A stretch of DNA of 64,000 nt from Burkholderiales bacterium 70-64 (GTDB lineage: Bacteria; Pseudomonadota; Gammaproteobacteria; Burkholderiales; Burkholderiaceae_E): positions 120,332 through 184,331 of the forward strand of contig MKUQ01000028.1 in NCBI GenBank assembly GCA_001898645.1, written 5' to 3'. Positions 36,218 through 47,548 of this stretch are shown here, one piece after another. The notes beneath the pieces were generated by a model that had not been told where the DNA came from, made no database searches, and saw only the letters and a program-made list of their open reading frames with translations. A program made the translations under genes and the position numbers. Every line of letters begins with the position of its first letter. Position 1 is the stretch's first letter.

Positions 36218-36988
36218 ATGATGTCCACGTTCGCCAGCTCGACCGCCGCGGTGCCGGAGTACCGCGCGCTGCCCCGCCACGTGGCGATCATCATGGACGG
36301 CAACGGCCGCTGGGCCACGGCGCGCCGCCTGCCGCGCGTGGCCGGGCATGCCAAGGGGGTCGAGGCGGTGCGCGCCACGGTGGATGCCTGTGCGCGCCGC
36401 GGCGTGGAGTTCCTCACCCTGTTCGCCTTCAGCTCCGAGAACTGGCGCCGCCCGGCCGACGAGGTCTCGGTGCTGATGCGCCTGTTCATCTCGGCGCTCG
36501 AGCGCGAGGTGACCCAGCTGCAGGCCAACGGCATCCGCCTGCGCGTGATCGGCGAGCTGTCGGCCTTCGAGCCGCGCCTGCGCGAGCTCATCGAGCAGGC
36601 CGAGGCGCGCACGGCAGCCAACCGTCGCATGACCCTCACCGTGGCGGCCAACTACGGCGGGCGATGGGACATCCTGCAGGCGATGAGCGCCGCGCTGCGC
36701 GCGCAGCCGGAGCTGGCCAGCCATCCGGAGCGCATCGCCGAAGACACCATCGCGCCGCACCTGTCGATGGCCTACGCGCCCGAGCCCGACCTGTTCATCC
36801 GCACCGGCGGCGAGCAGCGCATCAGCAACTTCCTGCTGTGGCAGCTCGCCTATACCGAGCTCTACTTCACCGACGCCTTCTGGCCCGATTTCGACGCTGC
36901 CGCCCTCGAGCGCGCCTTCGCCTCGTTCGCCGGGCGCGAGCGGCGCTTCGGGCGCACCAGCGCGCAAACCGCCGCCGAGCCGGGCTGA
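36218..36988 (+). CDS. uppS: Isoprenyl transferase (undecaprenyl diphosphate synthase)
   Basis: UppS extends farnesyl diphosphate with eight isopentenyl units to C55-PP, the lipid carrier for peptidoglycan and O-antigen. The 256-residue cis-prenyltransferase shows [10 protein letters not shown] with the catalytic Asp and phosphate-binding residues, [20 protein letters not shown] and [18 protein letters not shown]. Two ATGs in tandem (36218, 36221) could start it. Confidence 0.96.
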   Translation: MMSTFASSTAAVPEYRALPRHVAIIMDGNGRWATARRLPRVAGHAKGVEAVRATVDACARRGVEFLTLFAFSSENWRRPADEVSVLMRLFISALEREVTQLQANGIRLRVIGELSAFEPRLRELIEQAEARTAANRRMTLTVAANYGGRWDILQAMSAALRAQPELASHPERIAEDTIAPHLSMAYAPEPDLFIRTGGEQRISNFLLWQLAYTELYFTDAFWPDFDAAALERAFASFAGRERRFGRTSAQTAAEPG

Positions 36989-37000
36989 CCGTTACCGACG

Positions 37001-37822
37001 ATGCTGCGCCAACGCGTCGCCACGGCCCTGGTCCTGATGGCGATCCTGCTGCCGGCGATCTTCGTGTTCCCTCCCTGGGTGTGGGGGGCGGTGGCCCTGG
37101 TGTTCCTGGCCATCGCCGCGCACGAATGGAGCGGCCTGCTCGGGCATCGCGCCTCGGCGCTGCTCGCCGCGCTGTCGCTGGCGGCCTGCGCGGCGGCGCT
37201 GCTCGCCTGGGACGTGCTGGCGGGCTGGCCGTACTGGTTCGCACCGCTCGCCTGCGGCCTGGCCACCCTGGTGTGGGTCGGCTGGGGGCCGTGGCGGCTG
37301 CGCCGCCACGATGCGCGCGACGGCGGCTGGCCGCTGGCGGCCGCGCTGCTGCTGGCGTGCTGGATCGCGCTGGTGGCGCTGCGCGAGATCGGTGCGCTGG
37401 CGCTGTTCGTGGCCATGGCCATCGTGTGGGTGGCCGACATCGCCGCCTATTTCTTCGGGCGCGCCTTCGGCCGCCACAAGCTGGCGCCGGCCATCAGCCC
37501 GGGCAAGAGCTGGGAGGGCGCCGTCGGGGGCTTCGCCGCCGTGGCGGTGGCCGGCCTGGCTGCTGCCGCCGTGCCGGCGCTCGCGCACACCCTGCCGGCG
37601 CGGCTGGTCGCCGTGTGGTCGCCGCCGGGTGCGGCGGCAGCCCTGGTGGGGCTGGCCGCGCTGTCCATCGTCGGCGACCTGCACGAGTCGCTGCTCAAGC
37701 GCCAGGCCGGGGTGAAGGACAGCGGCACGCTGCTGCCGGGCCACGGCGGCGTGCTCGACCGGATCGATGCGCTGATCCCGACCATGCCGGCGGCGATGCT
37801 GCTGCACGGCCTGCTGGGATAA
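37001..37822 (+). CDS. cdsA: Phosphatidate cytidylyltransferase
   Basis: CdsA makes CDP-diacylglycerol, the branch point to all phospholipids. The 273-residue integral membrane protein has about seven or eight hydrophobic segments and the family signature near the C terminus: [20 protein letters not shown]. Earlier it has [12 protein letters not shown]. Its TAA stop shares bases with an ATG that opens the dxr frame. Confidence 0.95.
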   Translation: MLRQRVATALVLMAILLPAIFVFPPWVWGAVALVFLAIAAHEWSGLLGHRASALLAALSLAACAAALLAWDVLAGWPYWFAPLACGLATLVWVGWGPWRLRRHDARDGGWPLAAALLLACWIALVALREIGALALFVAMAIVWVADIAAYFFGRAFGRHKLAPAISPGKSWEGAVGGFAAVAVAGLAAAAVPALAHTLPARLVAVWSPPGAAAALVGLAALSIVGDLHESLLKRQAGVKDSGTLLPGHGGVLDRIDALIPTMPAAMLLHGLLG

Positions 37823-37830
37823 TGCCGGCC

Positions 37831-39015
37831 ATGCGTACGCTCACCGTTCTCGGCGCCACCGGCTCGATCGGGCTCAGCACGCTCGACGTGGTGGCCCGCC
37901 ACCCGCAGCGCTACCGCGTCTTCGCGCTGTCGGCGCACCGCCAGGTCGATGCGCTGGCCGAGCTGTGCCGGCGCCACGCGCCGCGCTTCGCGGTGCTGGG
38001 CGACGCCGGGGCCGCCGCCGCGCTGCGCACCCGCCTGGCCGGCGCCGCGCCGGCCACCGAGGTGCTGCACGGCGAGGCGGCGCTCGCCGAGGTGGCCGCG
38101 CACGCGCAGGTCGACACCGTCATGGCGGCCATCGTCGGCGCCGCCGGCCTGGTGCCCACCCTCGCGGCCGCGCGCGCCGGCAAGCGCATCCTGCTCGCCA
38201 ACAAGGAATCGCTGGTGATGGCCGGCGAGGTCTTCCTGAATGCGTGCAGCGAAGGCGGGGCAACGGTGCTGCCGATCGACAGCGAGCACAACGCCATCTT
38301 CCAGTGCCTGCCGCCCGGGCACGGCCCGGGGCGCGCCGCCGCCGGCGTGCGGCGGCTGGTGCTGACCGCCTCCGGCGGACCGTTCCGGCGCGCCAGCCTG
38401 GCCGAGATGCAGCGCGCCACGCCCCAGCAGGCCTGCGCCCACCCGAACTGGTCGATGGGGCGCAAGATCTCGGTCGACTCGGCCACGATGATGAACAAGG
38501 GGCTCGAGCTGATCGAGGCGCACCACCTGTTCGGGGTGGCCGAGTCGTGCCTCGAGGTCATCGTGCACCCGCAGAGCATCGTGCACTCCCTGGTCGAGTA
38601 CGACGACGGCTCGGTGCTGGCGCAGATGGGCAACCCCGACATGCGCACCCCGATCGCGCATGCGCTCGCCCATCCGGAGCGCATCGACAGCGGCGTGGCG
38701 CCGCTGGGGCTGGCCGACGTCGGCCGGCTGGAGTTCGAGGCGCCCGACGAGCGGCGCTTCCCGTGCCTGCGGCTGGCCCGCGAGGCGCTGCGTGCCGCGG
38801 GCGCGGCGCCGTGCGTGCTCAACGCGGCCAACGAGGTCGCGGTGGCGGCCTTCCTCGAAGGCGCGCTGCGCTTCACCGACATCGCGCGCGTCGACGAGGC
38901 CGCCCTGCAGGCGCTCGGGCATCTTCCCGGCGCGCCCGACCTCGAGGCGGTGCTGGAGCTCGATCGCGAGGCGCGCGCGGTGGCGCGCCGACAACTGGCG
39001 CGCTGCGCCGCATGA
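37831..39015 (+). CDS. dxr: 1-deoxy-D-xylulose 5-phosphate reductoisomerase
   Basis: Dxr (IspC) commits DXP to the MEP isoprenoid pathway, whose product feeds UppS two genes upstream. The 394-residue NADPH enzyme shows [28 protein letters not shown], the metal/substrate site [19 protein letters not shown], and [26 protein letters not shown] 37831 matches the usual MRxLTxLG start, but ATG 37822, overlapping the cdsA stop, is equally possible and adds three residues. Its stop overlaps rseP. Confidence 0.96.
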   Translation: MRTLTVLGATGSIGLSTLDVVARHPQRYRVFALSAHRQVDALAELCRRHAPRFAVLGDAGAAAALRTRLAGAAPATEVLHGEAALAEVAAHAQVDTVMAAIVGAAGLVPTLAAARAGKRILLANKESLVMAGEVFLNACSEGGATVLPIDSEHNAIFQCLPPGHGPGRAAAGVRRLVLTASGGPFRRASLAEMQRATPQQACAHPNWSMGRKISVDSATMMNKGLELIEAHHLFGVAESCLEVIVHPQSIVHSLVEYDDGSVLAQMGNPDMRTPIAHALAHPERIDSGVAPLGLADVGRLEFEAPDERRFPCLRLAREALRAAGAAPCVLNAANEVAVAAFLEGALRFTDIARVDEAALQALGHLPGAPDLEAVLELDREARAVARRQLARCAA

Positions 39016-40388
39016 ACATGCTGGAAACCCTCATCGCCTTCCTGGCGGCGCTCACGCTGCTGATCTTCGTGCACGAGCTGGGCCACTACCTTGTGGCGCG
39101 CCGCTGCGGCGTGAAAGTGCTGCGCTTCTCGATCGGCTTCGGGCGCCCGATCGCCACCTGGCACGTCGGCGCCGACCGCACCGAGTGGACGCTGGCGGCG
39201 ATCCCGCTCGGCGGCTACGTGCGCATGCTCGACGAGCGCGAGACCGATCCCTCGACCATCCCGGCGCACGAGCTGCCGCGCGCGTTCACGCGCAAGAGCC
39301 TGCCGCAGCGCGCGGCGATCGTCGTGGCCGGCCCGCTGGCGAACTTCCTGCTGGCGATCGTGCTCTATGCCGTCATCGGCTGGATCGGCACCCAGGAGCC
39401 GGCGCCGGTGATCGACCAGCCGGCTGCCGGCACCGCGGCCGCCGCCGCCGGCCTGCACGCCGGCGACCGGCTGCTCGAGGTCGACGGCGCGCCGGTGCGT
39501 TCGTGGAACGACCTGCGCCTGAAGCTGCTCGAGCCGGTCATCGAGCGTCGCGCGAGCACGCTGCGCGTCGAGCGCGACGGGGCGGCGAGCAGCGTGAGCC
39601 TGGATGCCTCCGGCCTGCCCGAAGGCGAGGCCGAGCGCGACTTCCTGCGCACCCTGGGCATCCGCATCGAGCCGGGCGAGGTGGTCATCGGCAGCGTGCT
39701 GGCCGGCGATGCGGCCGAGCGCGACGGCCTGCGGGCGGGCGACGTGCTGCGGGCGGTCGCCGGCATGCCGGTGCGGCGCGCCGGCGACGTCATCGAGCGG
39801 GTGCAGTCGAATGCGGGCAGGCCGCTCGTCTTCACGGTGCTGCGCGAAGGCGCCGAGCTCACGATCACGGTCACGCCCGAGGCGGCGCGTGCCGGGGCTC
39901 CCGGTGCGCCGGAGGGCGCCGGCGGCGCCGCGCCCGGCCGCATCGGCGCCGCGCTGCAGGATCGCCTGCAGATGCAGACGGTGCGCTACGGCCCGCTCGA
40001 ATCCGTGGTGCAGGCCAGCCGCCAGACCTGGGAGATGTCGGTGTTCTCCCTGCGCATGCTGGGCAAGATGGTGGTGGGCGAGCTGTCGCTGCGCAACCTG
40101 AGCGGCCCGGTGACCATCGCCGACCTCGCCGGACAGACGGCGCGGGTGGGCTGGTTCGCCTACCTGAGCTTCCTCGCGCTGATCAGCATCAGCCTGGGAG
40201 TGCTGAACCTCCTGCCGATACCCGTACTCGACGGAGGCCATTTGGTATATTACGCGCTCGAAGCGATCAAGGGCAGGCCGCTGTCCGAGCGCTTCATGGC
40301 GATCACACAAAGAGCCGGCCTCGCCATCATCATGATGATGATGGCCGTCGCCCTGTTCAACGACATCACCCGCCTGATCGGTTCCTGA
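39012..40388 (+). CDS. rseP: RIP metalloprotease RseP (site-2 protease)
   Basis: RseP cuts anti-sigma factor and signal-peptide remnants within the inner membrane. The 458-residue protein has the zinc motif HELGH (residues 21-25) in its first membrane helix, two PDZ regions in the periplasmic loop ([16 protein letters not shown] and [16 protein letters not shown]), and the second active-site motif [11 protein letters not shown]. Its ATG overlaps the dxr stop. Just ahead of bamA and skp, it belongs with the envelope stress and outer-membrane genes. Confidence 0.96.
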   Translation: MNMLETLIAFLAALTLLIFVHELGHYLVARRCGVKVLRFSIGFGRPIATWHVGADRTEWTLAAIPLGGYVRMLDERETDPSTIPAHELPRAFTRKSLPQRAAIVVAGPLANFLLAIVLYAVIGWIGTQEPAPVIDQPAAGTAAAAAGLHAGDRLLEVDGAPVRSWNDLRLKLLEPVIERRASTLRVERDGAASSVSLDASGLPEGEAERDFLRTLGIRIEPGEVVIGSVLAGDAAERDGLRAGDVLRAVAGMPVRRAGDVIERVQSNAGRPLVFTVLREGAELTITVTPEAARAGAPGAPEGAGGAAPGRIGAALQDRLQMQTVRYGPLESVVQASRQTWEMSVFSLRMLGKMVVGELSLRNLSGPVTIADLAGQTARVGWFAYLSFLALISISLGVLNLLPIPVLDGGHLVYYALEAIKGRPLSERFMAITQRAGLAIIMMMMAVALFNDITRLIGS

Positions 40389-40391
40389 CGC

Positions 40392-42740
40392 ATGCCATTC
40401 GACCGACGCCGACCGGGGCGCAAGCCGGGGGCGCTGCGTCTTGCGCTGGCCATCCACCTGGCGGCCCTGCTGCCCGCGATCCTTCCCCAGCCGGCGGCGG
40501 CCTTCGAGCCCTTCGTCATCCGCGACATCCGGGTCGAAGGGGTGCAGCGCATCGAGCCGGGCACCATCTTCAGCTACCTGCCGGTGCGCGTCGGCGACCG
40601 CATGACCGACGCCAAGGCGAGCGATGCCGTCAAGGCGCTGTTCGCCACCGGGTTCTTCCGCGACGTGCGCCTGGAGGTCGAGGGCGACGTGCTGGTGGTG
40701 TTCGTCGAGGAGCGCCCGGCGATCGCCTCGGTCGACATCACCGGCGCCAAGGAGTTCGACAAGGACACGCTCAAGAAGGTGCTGGGCGACCAGGGGCTGG
40801 GCGAGTCGCGCATCTTCGATCGCGCGGTGCTCGAGCGCGCCGAGCAGGAGCTCAAGCGCCAGTACCTGTCGCGCGGCAAGTACGGGGTGCGCATCACCTC
40901 CACGGTCACGCCGCTCGAGCGCAACCGCGTCGGCATCACGCTGGCGATCGAGGAGGGCGACAGCGCCAAGATCACCTCGATCCGCTTCGTCGGCAACAAG
41001 GCCTTCGCCTCGAAGCAGCTGCTCCACGAGATGCGCCTGTCCACGCCCACCTGGTTCACCTGGTATTCCAAGGCCGACCAGTACGCGCGAGAGAAGCTGG
41101 CCGGCGACCTGGAGGCGCTGCGCTCGTTCTATCTCGATCGCGGCTACCTCGAGTTCAACGTCGAGTCCACCCAGGTCTCGATCACCCCGGACAAGGAAGG
41201 CGTCGAGATCACCATCGACGTCAACGAGGGCGAGCAGTACCGGGTGTCGGCGGTGCGCTTCGGCGGCAACCTGCTCGGGCGCGAGAAGGAGTTCGAGCCG
41301 ATGGTGTCGCTCGCCCCGGGCGACGTGTTCTCGGGCAGCAAGCTGAGCGAATCCACCAAGCGCATCACCGACCGGCTGGGCGCGCTCGGCTATGCCTTCG
41401 CCAACGTCAACGCGGTGCCGCAGATCGACCGCGAGAAGCGCGAGGTGGCCTTCGACATCCTGGTCGACCCGGGGCGGCGCGTCTACGTGCGCCGCATCAA
41501 CATCTCGGGCAACCTGCGCACCCGCGACGAAGTCATCCGGCGCGAGATGCGCCAGTTCGAGGATGCCTGGTACGACGCCGAGAAGATCCGCCTGTCGCGC
41601 GAGCGCATCGACCGGCTCGGCTACTTCACCCAGGTCAAGATCGACAACCAGCCGGTGCCCGACGCGCCCGACCAGGTCGACCTGAACGTCTCGGTCACCG
41701 AGCGCCCGACCGGCAACATCACGCTCGGCCTGGGCTTCTCGAGCACGGAGAAGGTCATCCTGTCGGGTTCGATCGTGCAGCAGAACTTCCTCGGCACCGG
41801 CAAGTCGCTGGCGCTGCAGGTCAACACCAGCCGCCTGGCGCGCACCATCGTCGTCTCGCACACCGACCCGTACTTCACGCCGGACGGGGTGAGCCGCACC
41901 TTCGACCTGTACACGCGTACCTTCGACGCCTCCTACCTCAACCTGGGCGACTACCGCACGCGCTCCTCGGGCCTGGGCCTGCGCTTCGGCGTGCCCTACA
42001 CCGAGTTCGACCGCGTCGCCTTCGGCCTCACCTACGAGCGCAACGACGTCAAGCTGGGCGACGCGCCGCCCCAGCGCTACGTCGATTTCGTGAACGATTT
42101 CGGCTCCTCCTCGACGGCGCTGCTGGGCACCCTGGGCTGGAGCCGCGACAGCCGCGACAGCGCGCTCTCCCCGACGCGCGGGCGGCTGCAGAACGCGGCG
42201 TTCGAGATCACGATGCCGGTGGCCGAGCTGCGCTACTGGCGCGCGACCTACAACCACCAGTGGTACTACCCGCTGAGCCGCGACTTCACGCTGGCCCTGA
42301 ACGGAGACTTCGGCATCGGCCGCGGCTTCGGCGGCATGCCCTATCCGCTGTTCAAGAACTTCTACGCCGGCGGCATCGGCTCGGTGCGCGGCTACTACCC
42401 CAGCTCGATCGGTCCCAAGGAGGTCGACAACGTCATCGGCGGCACGCGCGAAGTGCCCCTGGGCGGGCAGACCAAGCTGGTGGGCAGCGCCGAATTCATC
42501 TTCCCGCTGCCCGGCACCGGCAGCGACCGCACCATCCGCTCGTTCGTGTTCTTCGATGCCGGCACCGTGCAGCAGGCGGGCGACGCGATCAGGCTCAGCG
42601 ACCTGCGCTACTCGACCGGCCTCGGGCTGACCTGGCTGTCGCCGATCGGGCCGCTGAAGCTTTCCGTGGCGCTGCCGCTGCGCACGCGCGAAGGCGACAA
42701 CCTGCAGCGGCTGCAGTTCCAGGTCGGCACCGGATTCTGA
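40392..42740 (+). CDS. bamA: Outer membrane protein assembly factor BamA
   Basis: BamA is the essential Omp85 insertase of the BAM complex. The 782-residue precursor has a signal peptide ending near QPAAA-FEPF and five POTRA domains over about residues 38-430 (FVIRDIRVEGVQRIEPGTIF and VRRINISGNLRTRDEVIRRE). A 16-strand C-terminal barrel follows, with the lid-lock loop motif GGIGSVRGYYPSSIGP and the final F at the C terminus (QFQVGTGF). It starts 3 bp after rseP. Confidence 0.97.
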   Translation: MPFDRRRPGRKPGALRLALAIHLAALLPAILPQPAAAFEPFVIRDIRVEGVQRIEPGTIFSYLPVRVGDRMTDAKASDAVKALFATGFFRDVRLEVEGDVLVVFVEERPAIASVDITGAKEFDKDTLKKVLGDQGLGESRIFDRAVLERAEQELKRQYLSRGKYGVRITSTVTPLERNRVGITLAIEEGDSAKITSIRFVGNKAFASKQLLHEMRLSTPTWFTWYSKADQYAREKLAGDLEALRSFYLDRGYLEFNVESTQVSITPDKEGVEITIDVNEGEQYRVSAVRFGGNLLGREKEFEPMVSLAPGDVFSGSKLSESTKRITDRLGALGYAFANVNAVPQIDREKREVAFDILVDPGRRVYVRRINISGNLRTRDEVIRREMRQFEDAWYDAEKIRLSRERIDRLGYFTQVKIDNQPVPDAPDQVDLNVSVTERPTGNITLGLGFSSTEKVILSGSIVQQNFLGTGKSLALQVNTSRLARTIVVSHTDPYFTPDGVSRTFDLYTRTFDASYLNLGDYRTRSSGLGLRFGVPYTEFDRVAFGLTYERNDVKLGDAPPQRYVDFVNDFGSSSTALLGTLGWSRDSRDSALSPTRGRLQNAAFEITMPVAELRYWRATYNHQWYYPLSRDFTLALNGDFGIGRGFGGMPYPLFKNFYAGGIGSVRGYYPSSIGPKEVDNVIGGTREVPLGGQTKLVGSAEFIFPLPGTGSDRTIRSFVFFDAGTVQQAGDAIRLSDLRYSTGLGLTWLSPIGPLKLSVALPLRTREGDNLQRLQFQVGTGF

Positions 42741-42833
42741 GGCCGGCGCAGTGCGGCCGGCACCGCGATGGCAAGGGTTGCAACTGTGCGAAAATCTCCG
42801 ATTGGGATCAATGCGATGAGCGGGAAGGGCTTG

Positions 42834-43337
42834 ATGAAGTTCCTCAGTATTTTCGCGGCGTGTGGACTGGCGCTGGCCTGCGTGACGGCCGGCGCGCAGG
42901 AGACGGCCAAGATCGGCTTCGTCAGCACCGAACGGATCCTGCGCGATGCGGCGCCGGCCAAGGCGGCCCAGCAGAAGCTCGAGCAGGAGTTCAGCCGCCG
43001 CGACAAGGAGCTGCAGGACATGGCGGCGCGGCTGAAGTCGCTCAGCGAGCGCCTCGACCGCGACGCCGCCGTCACCCCCGAGGCCGACCGCCTGCGTCGC
43101 CAGCGCGAGTACGCCGAGTCCGAGAAGGAATACCAGCGCAAGCAGCGCGAATTCCGCGAAGACCTGAACCAGCGCCGCAACGAGGAGCTGTCGCAGGTCA
43201 TCGACAAGGCCAACCGCGTCATCAAGCAGATCGCCGAGCAGGAGAAGTACGACATCATCCTGCAGGAGGCGGTGTTCGCGAGCCCGCGCATCGACATCAC
43301 CGACAAGGTGCTGCGCGCGCTGGGCAACGGCAAGTAG
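42834..43337 (+). CDS. skp: Periplasmic chaperone Skp (OmpH family)
   Basis: Skp holds unfolded outer-membrane proteins in the periplasm and hands them to BamA. The 167-residue precursor has a signal peptide ([23 protein letters not shown]), a short strand [14 protein letters not shown], a long charged coiled coil ([20 protein letters not shown]) and the C-terminal [24 protein letters not shown] 42834 follows GGAAGGG by four bases; in-frame ATGs at 42816 and 42768 would mask the signal peptide. Confidence 0.94.
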   Translation: MKFLSIFAACGLALACVTAGAQETAKIGFVSTERILRDAAPAKAAQQKLEQEFSRRDKELQDMAARLKSLSERLDRDAAVTPEADRLRRQREYAESEKEYQRKQREFREDLNQRRNEELSQVIDKANRVIKQIAEQEKYDIILQEAVFASPRIDITDKVLRALGNGK

Positions 43338-43359
43338 CCATGCCCGGCGGCGTCGCGCG

Positions 43360-44445
43360 ATGCGCAGGCTCGACGACGGGTTGACCCTCGGCGAGCTCGC
43401 GCGGCGCGTTCAGGCGCGAATCCGCCGCGGCGACCCGCAGCAGGTCATTCAAGCCCTTGCCAGCCTGGCGGCAGCCGGCCGCGACGATCTCAGCTTCCTC
43501 GCCTCGGCGCGCCACGCTCCCCAGGCCCGCGCCACGCGCGCCGGCGCGGTGGTGGTATCGCCCGCGCTGGCCCACGAGGTCGGCGCAGCCAGCGCGCTGC
43601 TCGAGGTCGACGATCCGTATCGCGCCTTCGCCGCCATCGCCCGCGACGTGGCCGCCCTGCTGACGCGCGCTCCGGCGCCCGGCGTGCACCCGAGCGCCGT
43701 CATCGGCGCAGGGGTGCGGCTCGGCCGCGGGGCGAGCATCGGGCCGTTCGTCTCGATCGGCGACGGCGCACAGGTCGGCGAGGGCACGGCGCTGGGTGCG
43801 AGCGTGTCGATCGGCGCCGGCGCAGTGGTGGGGCCGGCCGGCCGCCTGCACGCGCAGGTCGTCGTGGAGGCCGACTGCATCGTGGGGGAGAACTGCACCA
43901 TCTTCTCCGGCACGGTGATCGGTGCCGACGGCTTCGGCTTCGCCGAGGGACCCGAGGGCTGGGAGAAGATCCCCCAGCTCGGCCGCGTGGTGATCGGCCG
44001 CGACGTGGAGATCGGCGCCAACTGTGCCATCGATCGCGGCGCGCTCGAAGATACCGTGATCGGCGACGGCTGCAAGCTCGACAACCTCATCCAGGTGGCG
44101 CACAACGTGCGCCTGGGCGAGCGCACCGCCGTCGCGGGCTGCGTCGGCATCGCCGGCAGCGCGGTCATCGGCCGGCGCTGCCGCATCGGCGGCGGCGCGG
44201 GCATCCTCGGCCATCTCGAAATCTGTGACGACGTCACGATCTCGGCCATGAGCCTGGTCACCCGCTCGATTCGCGAGCCCGGATTCTACTCGGGCGTGTT
44301 CCCGTTGATGGACAATGCAGTCTGGGAGCGTTCGGCAGCGCTGCTGCGGCACCTTCCGCAGTGGCGCGGGCGCCTGCGCCGCCTCGAGGCGGCCGTTGCG
44401 CGGCACGGGGAAGAACACATGGACGAAGACAGGAAGCAAGAATGA
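43360..44445 (+). CDS. lpxD: UDP-3-O-(3-hydroxyacyl)glucosamine N-acyltransferase
   Basis: LpxD adds the second hydroxyacyl chain in lipid A synthesis. The 361-residue trimeric enzyme has an N-terminal uridine-binding domain ([12 protein letters not shown]). Hexapeptide repeats of a left-handed beta helix follow ([15 protein letters not shown] onward), with the catalytic-histidine region [13 protein letters not shown]. The C-terminal helix is unusually acidic ([12 protein letters not shown]). It overlaps fabZ by four bases. Confidence 0.96.
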   Translation: MRRLDDGLTLGELARRVQARIRRGDPQQVIQALASLAAAGRDDLSFLASARHAPQARATRAGAVVVSPALAHEVGAASALLEVDDPYRAFAAIARDVAALLTRAPAPGVHPSAVIGAGVRLGRGASIGPFVSIGDGAQVGEGTALGASVSIGAGAVVGPAGRLHAQVVVEADCIVGENCTIFSGTVIGADGFGFAEGPEGWEKIPQLGRVVIGRDVEIGANCAIDRGALEDTVIGDGCKLDNLIQVAHNVRLGERTAVAGCVGIAGSAVIGRRCRIGGGAGILGHLEICDDVTISAMSLVTRSIREPGFYSGVFPLMDNAVWERSAALLRHLPQWRGRLRRLEAAVARHGEEHMDEDRKQE

Positions 44446-44921
44446 CCGTGCTCGACATCCGTGGCATCCTCGATCACCTTCCGCATCGCTATCCCTTCCT
44501 GCTGGTCGACCGCGTGCTCGAGCTCGAGAAGGGCCAGCACATCGTGGCGATCAAGAACGTCACCATCAACGAACCGTACTTCGTGGGGCATTTCCCCTAC
44601 CTGCCGGTGATGCCGGGCGTGCTGCAGGTCGAGGCGCTGGCGCAGGCGGCAGGCATTCTCTCGTTCCAGACCATGGGCCGCGTCTCCGACGGCGGCTCGG
44701 TCTACTACTTCGTCGGCATCGACAACGCGCGCTTCAAGCGCCCGGTGGTGCCGGGCGACCAGCTGCGGCTGGAGGTGCGCATCGTGCGCATCGCCCGCTC
44801 GATCTGGAAGTACACCGGCAAGGCCACGGTCGACGGACAGGTCACCGCCGAGGCCGAGCTGATGTGCACCCTGCGCGAGATCGACGCTCCCGAGGGGGCC
44901 GCCGCGCGCGGCACCGACTGA
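44442..44921 (+). CDS. fabZ: 3-hydroxyacyl-[acyl-carrier-protein] dehydratase FabZ
   Basis: FabZ dehydrates 3-hydroxyacyl-ACPs in fatty acid elongation and so competes with LpxA and LpxD for the same substrate. The 159-residue hot-dog protein has [11 protein letters not shown], the catalytic histidine H50 in [13 protein letters not shown] and the catalytic glutamate E64 in VEALAQ. The start ATG overlaps the lpxD stop, in the conserved lpxD-fabZ-lpxA-lpxB order. Confidence 0.97.
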   Translation: MTVLDIRGILDHLPHRYPFLLVDRVLELEKGQHIVAIKNVTINEPYFVGHFPYLPVMPGVLQVEALAQAAGILSFQTMGRVSDGGSVYYFVGIDNARFKRPVVPGDQLRLEVRIVRIARSIWKYTGKATVDGQVTAEAELMCTLREIDAPEGAAARGTD

Positions 44922-44935
44922 AGAGGGGGTCGCGC

Positions 44936-45736
44936 GTGGCGCGCATCCATCCGAGCGCGATCGTCGATCCGCGTGCCGAGCTCGACGATACGGTGGAGGT
45001 CGGGCCGTACTCCATCATCGGCGCCGGCGTTCGCATCGGCGCCGGCACCCGGGTGGGCCCGCACGTGGTCATCGAGGGCGCCACCACCATCGGGCGCGAC
45101 AACCGCATCCACCCCTACGCCTCGATCGGCGCCGCGCCCCAGGACAAGAAATACGGCGGCGAGCCCACGGCGCTCGAGATCGGCGACCGCAACACCCTGC
45201 GCGAGTGCGTGACGATCAACCGCGGCACCGTGCAGCACCGCGCCGTCACGCGCCTGGGCAGCGACAACTGGATCATGGCCTACGTGCACGTGGCCCATGA
45301 CTGCATCGTCGGCGACCAGGTGGTCATCGCCAACAGCACCAACCTCGCCGGCCACGTCGAGATCGGCGACTGGGTCATCCTGGGCGGCGCCACGCAGGTG
45401 CACCAGTTCTGCAAGATCGGCGCGCACGCCATGACCGGTACGGGCACCATCGTCCTGCACGACATCCCGCCCTATGTCATGGCCTCCGGCAATACCGCCT
45501 CGGCGCACGGCATCAACACCGAGGGCCTGCGCCGGCGCGGCTTCGAGGCCGGGCGCATCGAGACGCTGCGGCGCGCCTACAGGATCCTCTACAAGAGCGG
45601 GGCGACCATGCAGCAGGCGCGCGAGACGCTGCGGGCGATGCTCGAGCCGTCGGCCGGGCTGGGCGAGCGGGAGCGCGCCGACGTGGCGCTGCTCGCCGGT
45701 TTCCTCGACACTGTCACGCGCGGCATCGTGCGCTGA
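44936..45736 (+). CDS. lpxA: Acyl-ACP-UDP-N-acetylglucosamine O-acyltransferase
   Basis: LpxA performs the first step of lipid A synthesis. The 266-residue protein is a left-handed beta helix from its first residues (ARIHPSAIVDPRAELDD). It has the catalytic base H121 in YVHVAHDCIVGD and the acyl-chain region GGATQVHQFCKIG, and a helical C-terminal domain starting ASGNTASAHGIN. Start is GTG 44936, preceded by AGAGGGGG at seven bases; no ATG is near. Confidence 0.96.
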   Translation: MARIHPSAIVDPRAELDDTVEVGPYSIIGAGVRIGAGTRVGPHVVIEGATTIGRDNRIHPYASIGAAPQDKKYGGEPTALEIGDRNTLRECVTINRGTVQHRAVTRLGSDNWIMAYVHVAHDCIVGDQVVIANSTNLAGHVEIGDWVILGGATQVHQFCKIGAHAMTGTGTIVLHDIPPYVMASGNTASAHGINTEGLRRRGFEAGRIETLRRAYRILYKSGATMQQARETLRAMLEPSAGLGERERADVALLAGFLDTVTRGIVR

Positions 45737-46908
45737 TGGCCCGACCCGAGGCGGCCGGCGGCGACGCCCTGGCGCTGGGCATGGTGGCCGGCGAGGCCTC
45801 GGGCGACCTGCTCGCGGCCGCGCTGCTCGAAGGGCTCGGCGCGCGCGCCGGGCGGCTCGTCGCGGCGGGCATCGGCGGCCCGGCCATGCGCGGCCACGGC
45901 TTCGACGCGTGGTGGGACATCGAGGCCCTGTCGGTCAGCGGCTACCTCGAAGTGCTGCGCGAGTATCCGCGCCTGCGCCGCATGCGCGAGGCGCTCTACG
46001 CGCGCATGGCCGAGTGGCATCCGGCGGCCTTCGTCGGCGTCGACGCGCCCGACTTCAACCTCGACCTCGAGGCGCGCCTGCGCGCGCGCGGCATCCGCAT
46101 CGTGCATTTCATCAGCCCCTCGATCTGGGCCTGGCGGCGCGAGCGCATCGAGAAGATCCGCCGCAGCGTCGACCGCATGCTGCTGGTGTTCCCGTTCGAG
46201 GAGGCGATCTACCGCGATGCCGGCATCCCGGCGACCTACGTCGGCCATCCGCTGGCCGACGCGATTCCTCCGCAGGTCGACGCATCGGCCGCGCGTCGCG
46301 CCCTCGGCCTGCCCGAGGGGGGCGCGATCGTGGCCCTGCTGCCGGGCAGCCGCACCGCCGAGATCGAGCACCTGGCGCTGCCGTTCCTGCGCACCGCGCA
46401 GTGGCTCGGCGAGCGGCGCTCCGACCTGCACTTCGTGCTGCCGGCGGCCTCGGCGCGGCTGTTCGAGCGCCTGAAGGCCATCGTCGCGCAGGCCCGCCTG
46501 CCCGCCGGCGTGGTCCTCACCCTGGTCTCGGGCCGCTCGCGCGAGGCGCTCGCGGCCGCCGATGCGGTGCTGGTGGCCAGCGGCACGGCCACGCTCGAAG
46601 CCGCGCTGCTGCGCAAGCCGATGGTGATCGCCTACCGCATGAGCTGGCTGAGCCATCGCATCATGCGCCGCATGGGCTACCTGCCCTACGTGGGCCTGCC
46701 CAACATCCTCTCGGGGCGCTTCGTGGTGCCCGAGTTCCTGCAGTCGGCGGTACGCCCGGAGGCGATGGGGCAGGCCCTGCTCGCGCAGCTCGACGACGAC
46801 GCGCAGCGCTCGGCCATCGCGGCGCAGTTCGCCGCGCTGCACGACTCGCTGCGCTGCGGCTGCGCGGCGCGCGCGGCCCAGGCCGTGCTGGAGGTGGCCG
46901 GTGGCTGA
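45736..46908 (+). CDS. lpxB: Lipid-A-disaccharide synthase
   Basis: LpxB joins lipid X and UDP-diacylglucosamine into the lipid A disaccharide. The 390-residue GT-B enzyme shows [64 protein letters not shown] and [11 protein letters not shown]. Its ATG overlaps the lpxA stop by one base (TGATG), and its end overlaps rnhB by eight bases. Confidence 0.96.
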   Translation: MARPEAAGGDALALGMVAGEASGDLLAAALLEGLGARAGRLVAAGIGGPAMRGHGFDAWWDIEALSVSGYLEVLREYPRLRRMREALYARMAEWHPAAFVGVDAPDFNLDLEARLRARGIRIVHFISPSIWAWRRERIEKIRRSVDRMLLVFPFEEAIYRDAGIPATYVGHPLADAIPPQVDASAARRALGLPEGGAIVALLPGSRTAEIEHLALPFLRTAQWLGERRSDLHFVLPAASARLFERLKAIVAQARLPAGVVLTLVSGRSREALAAADAVLVASGTATLEAALLRKPMVIAYRMSWLSHRIMRRMGYLPYVGLPNILSGRFVVPEFLQSAVRPEAMGQALLAQLDDDAQRSAIAAQFAALHDSLRCGCAARAAQAVLEVAGG

Positions 46909-47548
46909 GCGCACGCGCCGCAGCTCCGCGGCGATGCAGGGGACGCTGGCCCTGACCCTGCCGGCGGGCCCGGTGTGCGGCGTCGACGAAGCGGGCCGGG
47001 GGCCCCTGGCCGGCCCGGTCTACGCGGCCGCCGTGGTGCTCGACGAGGCCGCCCCGATCGAGGGGCTGCGCGACTCCAAGGTGCTCGCCGAGGCGCGCCG
47101 CGAGGCGCTCGCGCTGGTCGTGCGCGCGCGCGCGCGGGCCTGGGCGATCGGCTGCGCGAGCGTGGAGGAGATCGACCGCCTGAACATCCTGCAGGCCACG
47201 CTGCTGGCGATGCGGCGCGCGGTCGATGCGCTGGCGGTGCAGCCGGTGCTGGCGCGCGTCGACGGCAACCAGCCGCCGCGGCTGCGCTGCGCCGTCCAGA
47301 CCGTGGTCGGCGGCGATGCCAGCGACCCTGCGATCTCGGCCGCCTCCATCCTCGCCAAGTGCGCGCGCGACGAGGTCATGCGCGCGCTGCACCTGCGCTT
47401 CCCGCAGTACGGCTTCGACCGCCACAAGGGCTACTCCACCGCCGAGCACCTCGAGCTGCTGCGCCGCCACGGCCCCTGCCCGGAGCACCGGCGCAGCTTC
47501 GCGCCGGTGCGCGGCCTGCTCGCGCCCGCAGCCGCGTCGCGGCCATGA
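46901..47548 (+). CDS. rnhB: Ribonuclease HII
   Basis: RNase HII removes RNA primers and single ribonucleotides from DNA. The 215-residue protein has the catalytic motif [27 protein letters not shown] and [12 protein letters not shown] holding the remaining acidic residues, then [15 protein letters not shown]. Start is GTG 46901 inside the lpxB end. Position after lpxB is the usual one. Confidence 0.95.
   Translation: MAERTRRSSAAMQGTLALTLPAGPVCGVDEAGRGPLAGPVYAAAVVLDEAAPIEGLRDSKVLAEARREALALVVRARARAWAIGCASVEEIDRLNILQATLLAMRRAVDALAVQPVLARVDGNQPPRLRCAVQTVVGGDASDPAISAASILAKCARDEVMRALHLRFPQYGFDRHKGYSTAEHLELLRRHGPCPEHRRSFAPVRGLLAPAAASRP

Noticed and set aside
37911..42257. 1448-codon open frame on the minus strand across dxr, rseP and bamA
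   Set aside because: It is the GC-rich shadow of three well-supported plus-strand genes. Its product is His/Arg/Ala/Gly low-complexity sequence with no recognisable domain.
38660..43384. 1574-codon open frame on the plus strand across dxr to skp
   Set aside because: It is out of frame with four genes that have full catalytic or structural motifs, and it is an artefact of few stop codons at high G+C.
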